From positions 124,001-188,000 of the forward strand of contig JACRBG010000002.1 of assembly GCA_016234595.1 (NCBI GenBank): a DNA stretch of 64,000 nucleotides. Direction: 5' to 3'. This document shows positions 50,486 through 58,630 of this stretch, in pieces. Numbering within the stretch: the first letter of the stretch is position 1; every line of letters begins with the position of its first letter. Below the pieces are notes generated by a model that searched no databases, was not told where the DNA came from, and saw only the letters and a program-made list of their open reading frames with translations. The translations under genes and the position numbers were made by a program. This DNA comes from Chloroflexota bacterium. GTDB taxonomy: Bacteria > Chloroflexota > Anaerolineae > Aggregatilineales > J027.

Positions 50486-53377
50486 ATGAGGCAAGGGTTA
50501 CAGCATGGAACATCAAACCATCAGCCCACCCGGCGCGGATTTTCAGCGTTGTGGCTTGGGATGGTTATGGTGTTGCTGGTTGCTGCCGTGCTGCGTTTTT
50601 ATGATATCCACCGCTATCCTCCCGGTTTTCATTATGACGAAGGGGCCTACTTTATTGCTTCGCGGGAAATTGCCTTTTTTGGGGCGCGACCCTTCCCTGT
50701 GTTTGCTGCCTTCAATGGACGCGAGGTCTTTTACTTGTATGTAAACGCCCTGATGATGCGGGTCATGGGTGAACAGATTTTTACCATGAACTTTGTCAGC
50801 GGCATGATGAATTTAGTAACCGTTGCTGCTGCTCTCGGTTTAGGTCGAGCGATATTTGGTGGACGCCGGGGACTTATGATTGGCTTAATCGCCGCCGCAT
50901 TTTTAGCAGTCTCATTTCCCCAGATTTTTCTGGCAAGGCAAGCTTTCCGTGCTGTCAGTCAGCCCATGCTACAAGCCCTGACGTTGTGGGTATTGTTTGT
51001 GGGCCTACGTCAACCTAATCGGCGTCAATGGGGCATCTGGCTCGGTGTGACAGGTGTTTTGGGAGCGGCAACGCTCTATACTTATATGGCCTCGCGCTTG
51101 TTTCCAGCATGGGTCGGCTTGATTTTGGCGTTTGTGTGGCTGGTAGATCGGGAACATCGCCGGACTCGATTTACGCAAGCAGCATTAGTCATGGTGATTC
51201 TTTTGATCGTCGCCGTGCCGATTATGAAATATTACTATGAAAACCAAGACGTTTTTAATGACCGCCTATCGCAGTTAAGCGGTTCAGGTGATGCCCCTAG
51301 TTATTGGGAAAGTATTCAACTGCACGCTAAGATGTTTTTTATCAAAGGCGACCCCTACAGCCGCTATAACGTCCCCAATGCACCCTATTTCCCACAGTGG
51401 GCTGGATTATTTATCGTGACGGGCTGGCTGGTCAGCTTGTGGCGTATTGTTCGACCCACCCCCCATCAAGATGCCATCGCGCGGACGGGATATTTTCTAG
51501 CGGCAATTGCACCGCTAATGGTTGTTCCGAGTGTGCTGGCGGTCAATGGCCTACCCCCTAGCCATATGCGCTCGGTGGGTATGGTTCCCGCGATTTTTCT
51601 CCTGCCCGCTATCGGTCTCGAATTTTTATTAGGGCAAGTCTCGGTATATCTGAAAAAAGACCGGGGACTTATTTGGCCCCAATTGACCATTGCGACCTAT
51701 GGAATCGGGTTAATCAGCCTGTTCGTCATGGCAGGGGCGGTTTGGCATCGCTATGAACGGTGGGCCACTGTCCCCGAACTGTATTATCAAACAGACGGGG
51801 ATATGGTAGATGCCGGGGCGTGGCTCATGGAGCATCGCGGCGCGAATACAATTATGTATGTGACTTCCGGGCACTACGATCACCCTTCGCTGCGCTTCCG
51901 TCGCCTACCGGGGGGAGATATCACCTTTTTGCTGGGCAATCGCGTTTTTACCCCACCCGCCAATCGGGATGCTTATTTAATTGATATTCACAATGCTCGT
52001 TTGGATGAACCTCTGCGCCAATGGGTCGAGCAGCATTACACCAAAGAAGCGACTTTCTACGGGCCAGATGGGGCGATCAGTTTTGTGGTTTATCATTACG
52101 ATCAATCAAAGTCCCAAGTTTGGCGTAATCCTGAAGACCCCATATTCCCGATTTATGACACAGTGGGTGGGTGGCTGTCCCTGCTGAATACTAGTATAGC
52201 GGAGGCCGTGCCCGGTCAGACAATCAGCGTATTTACGGAGTGGGGCATTCTCAATTCACCCGCCTATGGTGATTTGACCCCCATTTTTTCCTTAGAAACA
52301 ACTGATGGCGATGTGCTATCGCGCGATGAACCGTACACGCTCTATAGCAATCAGTGGCGGGCAGGCGAAACTCTCTATCAACAAGGCAACTTAACCGTTC
52401 CGACTGGGACACCCCCCGGTGAATATCGGGTGTTTCTCAATTGGGTGGCCCGCAGCGAAGACCAATATGTCGGGCGGATTGATGCACAGGGCAATTTTGC
52501 GGGGATTTCCACTGACCTTGGTACAGTTACCATTACGCGCCCTGCCGTTTTTGCCTCTAACGATACCCTCAATATTCCGCATCGTGAGAACCTTGATATA
52601 GCCTCTGGGGTGCGATTGCTTGGCTGGAGTGATATTCCAACGACCATCCGCCCCGGGGAACAATTTAAATTTGATCTCTTTTGGCAGGCGACTGAAGGTC
52701 AACGCCCTGATGAGCATATCAGCTTGGTAGCCGTCAGTGACATTACGGAATTGCCGCTCTGGTCAGGTATTCCAGCGATGAATACCTACCCGTTTACTGC
52801 ATGGGCTGATGGCGAATTGGTGACGGATCGCCACCGTTGGTCAATCCCCACTGATTTCCCAGCCGGGGATTATGGCCTGCATCTACGTGTGGGAGATGCG
52901 GATGTCGCGCTGGGTAATTTCAGCGTCTTGGAAGTCAATCGGGTTTTTGACGCCCCAGCTATCGAAAATTACTTAAATGTTGACCTCGGCAATATTGTCG
53001 AACTTAAAGGGTACGGCATTTCGGCCATGACCCTGACACCGGGGCAGACCTTTGATTTAACCCTGTTGTGGCAGTCGCTTGAACAAACCGACCTACCGTT
53101 GACGGTTTTTGTGCATGTGGTTGGGCCGGATGGTCGCAATTATGCCCAAGCGGACGCACAGCCCCGCCAAAACACTTACCCCGTCGCCTTGTGGTTGTCA
53201 GGGGAATATGTCATTGACTCCTATCAATTGACCCTCGCCACCGATGCACCACCCGGCCAATATGAGGTGCGGGTTGGGTTGTATCTACAGGCCAATGGTC
53301 AGCGTTTAAGCATTACCGATGCGAATGGTCAGCTTGCGGGTGATTTTTGGTTGCTGACGACTTTGATGGTGCAATAA
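50486..53377 (+). CDS. GT39/PMT-type membrane glycosyltransferase with beta-sandwich tail
   Basis: The protein has 963 residues. AAGG lies eight bases before this ATG; an ATG six bases earlier is too close. The N-terminus has a membrane helix then PPGFHYDEGAYF, the Asp-Glu loop expected for catalysis in protein-mannosyltransferase-like enzymes. About ten more helices run to residue 410. A soluble region follows, then three beta-sandwich copies (about 560-670, 690-800, 825-955) with patterns like TPGQTFDLTLLWQSLE, LTVFVHV and YPVALWLSGEYVIDSY. It likely transfers a sugar from polyprenyl phosphate outside the membrane. The tail matches that of the protein at 2-1591. Confidence 0.88.
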   Translation: MRQGLQHGTSNHQPTRRGFSALWLGMVMVLLVAAVLRFYDIHRYPPGFHYDEGAYFIASREIAFFGARPFPVFAAFNGREVFYLYVNALMMRVMGEQIFTMNFVSGMMNLVTVAAALGLGRAIFGGRRGLMIGLIAAAFLAVSFPQIFLARQAFRAVSQPMLQALTLWVLFVGLRQPNRRQWGIWLGVTGVLGAATLYTYMASRLFPAWVGLILAFVWLVDREHRRTRFTQAALVMVILLIVAVPIMKYYYENQDVFNDRLSQLSGSGDAPSYWESIQLHAKMFFIKGDPYSRYNVPNAPYFPQWAGLFIVTGWLVSLWRIVRPTPHQDAIARTGYFLAAIAPLMVVPSVLAVNGLPPSHMRSVGMVPAIFLLPAIGLEFLLGQVSVYLKKDRGLIWPQLTIATYGIGLISLFVMAGAVWHRYERWATVPELYYQTDGDMVDAGAWLMEHRGANTIMYVTSGHYDHPSLRFRRLPGGDITFLLGNRVFTPPANRDAYLIDIHNARLDEPLRQWVEQHYTKEATFYGPDGAISFVVYHYDQSKSQVWRNPEDPIFPIYDTVGGWLSLLNTSIAEAVPGQTISVFTEWGILNSPAYGDLTPIFSLETTDGDVLSRDEPYTLYSNQWRAGETLYQQGNLTVPTGTPPGEYRVFLNWVARSEDQYVGRIDAQGNFAGISTDLGTVTITRPAVFASNDTLNIPHRENLDIASGVRLLGWSDIPTTIRPGEQFKFDLFWQATEGQRPDEHISLVAVSDITELPLWSGIPAMNTYPFTAWADGELVTDRHRWSIPTDFPAGDYGLHLRVGDADVALGNFSVLEVNRVFDAPAIENYLNVDLGNIVELKGYGISAMTLTPGQTFDLTLLWQSLEQTDLPLTVFVHVVGPDGRNYAQADAQPRQNTYPVALWLSGEYVIDSYQLTLATDAPPGQYEVRVGLYLQANGQRLSITDANGQLAGDFWLLTTLMVQ

Positions 53378-53391
53378 GAAGGGAGCTAACT

Positions 53392-53994
53392 ATGGAAGAA
53401 CGCCTAAAAATCCTAGAAATGCTGCGGCAGGGTGAAATTACCCCCGATCAAGCCGAAAAATTGTTGCAGTCATTGGGCGATGAACCCCAAACCGAGCCTG
53501 ATGATGAGAGGGTTGTGATTTTACCCAAAGGCGAAAGTCGGGGCAGCACCAAAGACCCCAGTTTGCCCAATACCGCTGAATGGTGGAAGGTGCTGTTTGG
53601 GGTCGGGGTGGCCGTGTTTGGTTTTTTTGGTTTCCTGCTCCTGACTTTTTTTGGTTTTTTCGCCTTTTTGTGCCTCAGTCCATTTGTATTGGTCGGCGGG
53701 GCGCTGGCCGCAGTCGGCTTATGGAGCAAATCGTCGCATTGGCTGCATGTACGGGTCAAAGATAAGGATGGCACGAATATCAATATTTCGCTGCCTCTAT
53801 CTGTCCAATTTGCCAGTTGGATTATGCGAATTGCCCAACCCTATATCAAGGTTCGGTCAGGGGACGATGTTGACCTAACGGGGCTAGATATTGCAGGCAT
53901 GATTCAGGCGATGGGCGATGAGCTTTCATCAGAGAATCCCATCATGGTTGCGGTCGAAGATGATGGCGATCAGGTTTTGGTTTATATCACCTAG
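53392..53994 (+). CDS. SHOCT-like module protein with membrane hairpin
   Basis: The protein has 200 residues. AAGGGAG lies six bases before the ATG. The N-terminal SHOCT-like module EERLKILEMLRQGEITPDQAEKLLQSL is followed by an acidic linker, two membrane helices (about 68-85 and 88-112) and a C-terminal domain, LHVRVKDKDGTNINISLPLSV and onward to the end. That last domain is also in the next gene, which lacks the helices. Both ends therefore face the same side, probably the cytoplasm. It starts 14 bases after the GT39-type gene. Confidence 0.8.
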   Translation: MEERLKILEMLRQGEITPDQAEKLLQSLGDEPQTEPDDERVVILPKGESRGSTKDPSLPNTAEWWKVLFGVGVAVFGFFGFLLLTFFGFFAFLCLSPFVLVGGALAAVGLWSKSSHWLHVRVKDKDGTNINISLPLSVQFASWIMRIAQPYIKVRSGDDVDLTGLDIAGMIQAMGDELSSENPIMVAVEDDGDQVLVYIT

Positions 53995-54040
53995 TTGTAT
54001 ATCTCAAGCACAATCGTAAGTTCAAGTATTGGAGGGCACT

Positions 54041-54427
54041 ATGGTTACATCAGAAGAAAGAATGCGGATTCTCAATCTGCTTCAGGAAGGCAAAATCACA
54101 GCAGAAGAGGCCAGCCGCCTATTGAGCGCCCTTAGCCAAACCGCTAAGGCAGGTCCATCATCGGCTCGACCATCGGCATCAGGCCGCATCCCCCGCCAAC
54201 TACGGGTGCGCGTCACCGATATGAAAACGGATCGAACTAAAGTGAATGTCACTATTCCGATGGGGCTGGTCAACATGGGCCTCAAAATGGGCGCTCGCTT
54301 TGTGCCCAATGATGTGGATGTGGACATGGAAGAAATCAAGGAAGCCATTGCCACCGGACAAATGGGCAAATTGGTGGATGCCGAAAACCACGAGGACGGC
54401 GAACGCGTCGAGGTGTGGGTCGAATAG
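54041..54427 (+). CDS. Soluble SHOCT-like module protein
   Basis: The protein has 128 residues. GGAGGG lies before the ATG; a TTG 12 bases earlier is unlikely. The N-terminal SHOCT-like module EERMRILNLLQEGKITAEEASRLLSAL is followed by a Ser/Ala/Pro linker and a domain LRVRVTDMKTDRTKVNVTIPMGLVNMGLK, then DVDVDMEEIKEAI and EDGERVEVWVE. The second domain aligns with the end of the preceding protein, so this is the same protein without the membrane hairpin. The function is unknown. It is the last gene of the cluster. Confidence 0.8.
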   Translation: MVTSEERMRILNLLQEGKITAEEASRLLSALSQTAKAGPSSARPSASGRIPRQLRVRVTDMKTDRTKVNVTIPMGLVNMGLKMGARFVPNDVDVDMEEIKEAIATGQMGKLVDAENHEDGERVEVWVE

Positions 54428-54462
54428 CCATGCCTGCGAATGGGAATAGGGTAATGGCGTAG

Positions 54463-54484
54463 GGACGAGGGGAACACCTCGTCC
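54463..54484. terminator. Hairpin between convergent genes
   Basis: GGACGAGG and CCTCGTCC form a perfect 8-bp stem with a 6-nt loop in the 73-base gap between the SHOCT-like gene (+) and the phosphatase gene (-). There is no strong T-run on either strand. Confidence 0.4.
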
Positions 54485-54500
54485 ATCCCCATTCCAACCC

Positions 54501-55175
54501 CTAGCTAATTAAATCTGAGGTTAGATGGACTAGCTTGTTGTGGAAATGCAGCCGCCACGCCGGACGATCAGCTACGGGCCGATATTCAAGGTGGGTCATC
54601 CCGGTATTGTTGCTCATCACAGCCACCACGCTCCATGGGCCTTTTTCAAACACGTACTCGAAAAACGCCTCAATAACGCCACCATGACAGACCACTAGCA
54701 CACTTTGCTCGGCTTCTTCTTCGGGTGTGGGGCGGGTACTGTAATCAATGTGGGCAAAAGTCCTTAGCAGGCTTTCAATAAATGATCCTACCCGTGTGCG
54801 GAATTGCATCCAATTTTCGCCACTTTCTGTAATGGGATCGTACGGCTGAAGCGTTCCCCAAACTCTCTCAAAATAGGGTTTCAACTGATCGTCAGGTACG
54901 GGTGAGCCATTGGGATAGGCTGTACCCACTTCACGTATCCGGTCATCGTATTGGGCCGCTAGGCCTGTTGTCTGGATAATGGCAGCGGCTGTTTGACGTG
55001 TTCGCATCATGGTACTGCAATAGAGGTGACGGGCCTGAATATTGTCTTTAATCCACGCGGCAACCGCCTCGGCTTGTTTTTCTCCAAGATCGGTGAGGGG
55101 TTCGTTACGATGTCCGCCGCCATAATCGGCGAGGTTGATATAACTCTGTCCGTGTCGAATGAGGTACAGGTGCAT
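54501..55175 (-). CDS. Histidine phosphatase family protein
   Basis: The protein has 224 residues. The start LYLIRHGQSYIN carries the RHG catalytic motif. EPLTDLGEKQAEAVAAWI, the Arg in STMMRTRQTAAAI and the second His in VVCHGGVIEAFF complete the active site. The family includes phosphoglycerate mutases, cobalamin phosphatases and broad phosphatases, and the substrate cannot be told. It stands alone, downstream of the M42 operon in the same direction. Confidence 0.92.
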   Translation of the reverse strand: MHLYLIRHGQSYINLADYGGGHRNEPLTDLGEKQAEAVAAWIKDNIQARHLYCSTMMRTRQTAAAIIQTTGLAAQYDDRIREVGTAYPNGSPVPDDQLKPYFERVWGTLQPYDPITESGENWMQFRTRVGSFIESLLRTFAHIDYSTRPTPEEEAEQSVLVVCHGGVIEAFFEYVFEKGPWSVVAVMSNNTGMTHLEYRPVADRPAWRLHFHNKLVHLTSDLIS

Positions 55176-55221
55176 ACAGGTTATTCCTCTGGTTGAATGC
55201 CTTTGGATGCAGAGAACGCAA

Positions 55222-55246
55222 AGGCGGTCTATTGATTCAACCGCCT
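55222..55246 (-). terminator. Probable terminator of the M42 peptidase operon
   Basis: On the minus strand AGGCGGT and ACCGCCT form a 7-bp stem with an 11-nt loop and are followed by TTTGCG. It lies 52 bases after the last M42 stop codon. Confidence 0.5.
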
Positions 55247-55297
55247 CTACGAAAGTCCGTTTATTGTACCTGAAATGAGCGGGGTAAATCTATACGA

Positions 55298-56329
55298 TTA
55301 AACAGGTTTAACCCCTGCAATCGGGTTAGACAACATGGCCGCCAACAGGTCTACTGACGCCTGTACGTCAATTATGTCAACTGTTTCGTTGACAGTGTGA
55401 ACATAACGGCAGGGGATGCTGATACAGCCGCTAGGCACACCACTTTGGGCGGTTTGAATGGCCGATGCGTCAGTTGACCCACCATTGAGAATTTCTATTT
55501 GATAAGGAATCTTGTTTTTTTCAGCCGTATCAACCATCAAATTCTTGACAGCAGGTGGGACAATCATGCCAGCATCACGGGCTTTAATTGCTGCGCCCTT
55601 GCCAAGCGCCACTGCCATATAATCGCCTTTTAAAGTATCGCCAGAGCCTGTTACATCCAATGCAATACCCAAATCAGGATTGATACCGTGCGCCGCAGGA
55701 CGTGCCCCACGCAGGCCTACTTCTTCTTGGACGGTAAAGGCGAAATAGACCTCGTGTTTGCTACCCAACTTCTTGAGTTTCCGCATGGCCTCAATTGCTA
55801 CCACACAGCCAATTCGATCATCCATACTCTTGGCAATCAGGCGGTTGCCACGTTCTTCAAAGGTACGATAGAACCCAGCCGGGTCGCCGACATGAATGGG
55901 GGCATTTTTATTGCCACTATCGCCATTGAGTCCTTCGCTCACATCAATATAGAAACCGTCCAGCTTCGGCAGCTCATAGGGCTTGCTCCACATATTTTCG
56001 ACGGCGATGGTGCCAATTATGCCATTTTCAAATTTGACACGGTTGCCATTCAAGGTCGAAGGGATAAGACCGCCGACATTGGTAAACCGCAAAAAGCCAT
56101 TGCGGTCAATGTGCGAGACCATCAAACCGATTTCGTCCATGTGGGCCGCCACCATAATCCGCAAATTATTGTCGGTTTTGGTTCCCACGCGGCAAATCAA
56201 ACTGCCCATCGGGTCAACAACCATATCATCACACAGACCTTTAACTTCGGCCTTAATCAGTTCGCGCATGTGGTGTTCATAACCGGATGGCCCCCATGCT
56301 TCGACCAGTTTTTTAATCAGCTCTTTCAT
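55298..56329 (-). CDS. M42-family metallo-aminopeptidase (paralog 1)
   Basis: The protein has 343 residues. M42 enzymes (TET aminopeptidases, once called endoglucanase M) form large tetrahedral shells that trim peptides. The metal and catalytic residues are visible in order: AAHMDEIG, SMDDRIGC, QEEVGLRGA, ALDVTGSGD and CRYVHTVNE. It is the last of three tandem M42 genes, starting two bases after the stop of paralog 2. Confidence 0.94.
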   Translation of the reverse strand: MKELIKKLVEAWGPSGYEHHMRELIKAEVKGLCDDMVVDPMGSLICRVGTKTDNNLRIMVAAHMDEIGLMVSHIDRNGFLRFTNVGGLIPSTLNGNRVKFENGIIGTIAVENMWSKPYELPKLDGFYIDVSEGLNGDSGNKNAPIHVGDPAGFYRTFEERGNRLIAKSMDDRIGCVVAIEAMRKLKKLGSKHEVYFAFTVQEEVGLRGARPAAHGINPDLGIALDVTGSGDTLKGDYMAVALGKGAAIKARDAGMIVPPAVKNLMVDTAEKNKIPYQIEILNGGSTDASAIQTAQSGVPSGCISIPCRYVHTVNETVDIIDVQASVDLLAAMLSNPIAGVKPV

Positions 56330-56331
56330 GT

Positions 56332-57384
56332 TTATCGCTCCAAATCCGAAGGGCTAAGTTGCATCAAGGTGGTACGCACTAATTTCACAACGTTCTGAAA
56401 ATCGTTTAGGTCAAGCATGAGATAGGGGCTGTGTAGATAGCGACAGGGTACAGAAATAGTAATCGTAGCAACCCCGGCGTTCGCGACGTGGATAACCGCG
56501 GCATCAGTCCCGCCTGCATATTGGGGGGAGCGGAATTGGTGTGGGATACCCAATTGCTCCGCCACCCGGACGAATAATTTTCGCAAACCGGGATGGGCAA
56601 TCGAGCCTTTGTCCATATAGGTAATGACTGGCCCATGCCCCAATTTTGTCACCGTCGTGATGTCTGGCTCATCGTCACTTTGGGGGACTTCATGCGCAGC
56701 AGTCGCTTCAAGGACGATAGCCACATCTGGTTTGAGGCCCTGTGCCGCGATTTGGGCCCCGCGTGAGCCAATTTCTTCTTGGACGGTGAAGGCCACCAAC
56801 AAATCGAATGGGAAGGGGTCGCCTTTAATCAATTCAATCAATTCAGCACAACCCGCTCGATCATCAAAGGCCTTGCCGCGCACAATATTTTCAGTCAATG
56901 CAATCGTCTCGCTGGCAAAGGTGACACGATCACCCGGTTGGGCTTTGCCTTCAGCCGCCGCCTTGTTTTCAGCCCCAATGTCAATCCGAAAGCTGTCGGT
57001 TTTTTTGACATCTTTTTCTTTCCAACTAAGGTGAATCGGCTTCCATGTAATAACACCGGGGGTTTTGTCTTTACCAACATGTACTCGTAAGGCTGGTAGG
57101 ATGCGCGGATCAATGCCGCCAACACTTGAAAATTTAATAAGGCCGTCGCTGTCTACGCCCATGACCATAAACCCGACTTCGTCCATGTGGGCAGCGACCA
57201 TGACCTTAAGCGAACTCTTGCCTGTGCCTTTTTTGACGGCCAAGAGATTGCCCATCGTATCTACACGTAAATCGGTTACATGGTCTTTAATGGCGTCATA
57301 AATCAACTGGCGGATTTCATTTTCAGCCCCCGAGACGCCAGCCGACTCCGAAAGCTGTTTCAATAAGGTGTCTTGCAGCGCCAT
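56332..57384 (-). CDS. M42-family metallo-aminopeptidase (paralog 2)
   Basis: The protein has 350 residues. The motifs AAHMDEVGF, AFDDRAGC, QEEIGSRGA and CRYLHSPY are intact. At the second metal-ligand position, where the two neighbours have ALDV, it reads VLEATAAHE, with Glu in place of Asp. This may change metal preference. Its ATG overlaps the stop of paralog 3 by one base (TAATG), so the three genes are translationally coupled. Confidence 0.94.
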   Translation of the reverse strand: MALQDTLLKQLSESAGVSGAENEIRQLIYDAIKDHVTDLRVDTMGNLLAVKKGTGKSSLKVMVAAHMDEVGFMVMGVDSDGLIKFSSVGGIDPRILPALRVHVGKDKTPGVITWKPIHLSWKEKDVKKTDSFRIDIGAENKAAAEGKAQPGDRVTFASETIALTENIVRGKAFDDRAGCAELIELIKGDPFPFDLLVAFTVQEEIGSRGAQIAAQGLKPDVAIVLEATAAHEVPQSDDEPDITTVTKLGHGPVITYMDKGSIAHPGLRKLFVRVAEQLGIPHQFRSPQYAGGTDAAVIHVANAGVATITISVPCRYLHSPYLMLDLNDFQNVVKLVRTTLMQLSPSDLER

Positions 57385-58487
57385 TATTTGTCTGCTCCGT
57401 TCTTTTTATCGCCCTTGTCCACCTCGGCAGGTTTCCAAGTGATCTTGTCCAAAAATTCATCGGTCAGTCCGGCAATAAAATCCGCCATTAGACGGCCTGT
57501 GCGGTCAATATCTTTAAGCAAGACTGTTTCGACTGGGGTGTGCATATTGCGGATAGGCACACCCAACAAAGCGGTTGGGATTCCAGCGCGACTGACTTGA
57601 ATTGACCACGCATCAGTTCCGGTATTACCGGTATAGGTCTCGGTAAACAAGGACATTTCCAATTTCTTGGCGGTATCTTGCAGACCCTTATTCAGACCTT
57701 CGTGCAAATTGGGGCCGATAGCAATCACCGGCGCACTGCCATGTTTGGGATACTCATCCCCATTGACACCCGGCTGCTGGGCGAAGGCTACATCAAGGGC
57801 AATGGCTAAATCGGGTTGTACCTTATAGGCAGCCGTAGCAGCCCCAAACAAGCCCGTTTCCTCTTGGGTCGAGGCGACGGCATAGACATCCCAGTCATGC
57901 TTACGGGATTTGAGATAGCCCAAGCAGGCCGTCACTGCCGCAACACACGCGCGATCATCCATCGCCTTGCCCGCGACTTTATCGCCCATCAAGTCAATGG
58001 CTGGAGCGTCCATGGTCACAATATCGCCGATGCGAACTTTCTGGGCGACTTCTTCGGCAGGTAGGCCTAAATCTACCCACAATTCCTCCCAATCAGGATA
58101 GGCATCGGCCCCACCCTTACTGTTAGAAATATGCGGAGGTACGGAGGCGACTAAGCCTTTGAGGATACCGCTGCGGGTGTGAATCAATACCAATTTGCCT
58201 AGCAGTATCCGATTATCAATGCCCCAGATGTCACTTAGGCGCAGATAACCGTTTTTAATGTTGGCAACCAGCATCCCGATTTCGTCCATGTGGGCACATA
58301 ACATAATCCGCTTACGAGGTTCGGGGCCGCTGCCACGTTTAATGCTGATGAGGCTGCCAAATCCGTCTACTTCAAAGTCGTCTACATATTCTGCCCATTG
58401 TTCGCGCAGATAGTGACGCACAGCCTCCTCGTGGCCTTGTGGGCCAGTCAATTCAGTGAGGGTTTTTAGGTGTTCTTTTAAGTCCAT
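57384..58487 (-). CDS. M42-family metallo-aminopeptidase (paralog 3)
   Basis: The protein has 367 residues. The motifs CAHMDEIGM, AMDDRACVA, TQEETGLFGA, ALDVAFAQQPG and IRNMHTPVE give the full set of metal ligands and the catalytic Glu. It is the first and longest of the three tandem genes and ends in a Lys/Asp-rich tail. The three proteins differ throughout, so they are old paralogs with probably different peptide preferences, and mixed TET complexes are possible. Confidence 0.94.
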   Translation of the reverse strand: MDLKEHLKTLTELTGPQGHEEAVRHYLREQWAEYVDDFEVDGFGSLISIKRGSGPEPRKRIMLCAHMDEIGMLVANIKNGYLRLSDIWGIDNRILLGKLVLIHTRSGILKGLVASVPPHISNSKGGADAYPDWEELWVDLGLPAEEVAQKVRIGDIVTMDAPAIDLMGDKVAGKAMDDRACVAAVTACLGYLKSRKHDWDVYAVASTQEETGLFGAATAAYKVQPDLAIALDVAFAQQPGVNGDEYPKHGSAPVIAIGPNLHEGLNKGLQDTAKKLEMSLFTETYTGNTGTDAWSIQVSRAGIPTALLGVPIRNMHTPVETVLLKDIDRTGRLMADFIAGLTDEFLDKITWKPAEVDKGDKKNGADK

Positions 58488-58551
58488 AAATAACTTTCTT
58501 TACTTAGCAAGGACTCGACTACAAGAGAATACTAACTTACAAGCGGATAGG

Positions 58552-58586
58552 TTTCAAATCACTGAAAAAATTTTCAGCATTTGAAA
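58552..58586. repeat. Large AT-rich inverted repeat between the M42 operon and the Ig-like protein gene
   Basis: TTTCAAAT (58552-58559) pairs with ATTTGAAA (58579-58586), and inside it CTGAAAA (58562-58568) pairs with TTTTCAG (58571-58577), with a 2-base loop. There is no T-run after it on the minus strand. It may be a factor-independent terminator variant for the gene ending at 58631 or an operator for the M42 operon starting at 58487. Confidence 0.55.
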
Positions 58587-58630
58587 AGATTTGCTATCAA
58601 GAAATACAGTTATCTGATTGAGTAGAGTTT

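Noticed and set aside
57384-58487. Reading the first M42 gene as an endoglucanase
   Set aside because: The old endoglucanase label for this family is a misannotation. Metal-ligand motifs fit the M42 aminopeptidase site.
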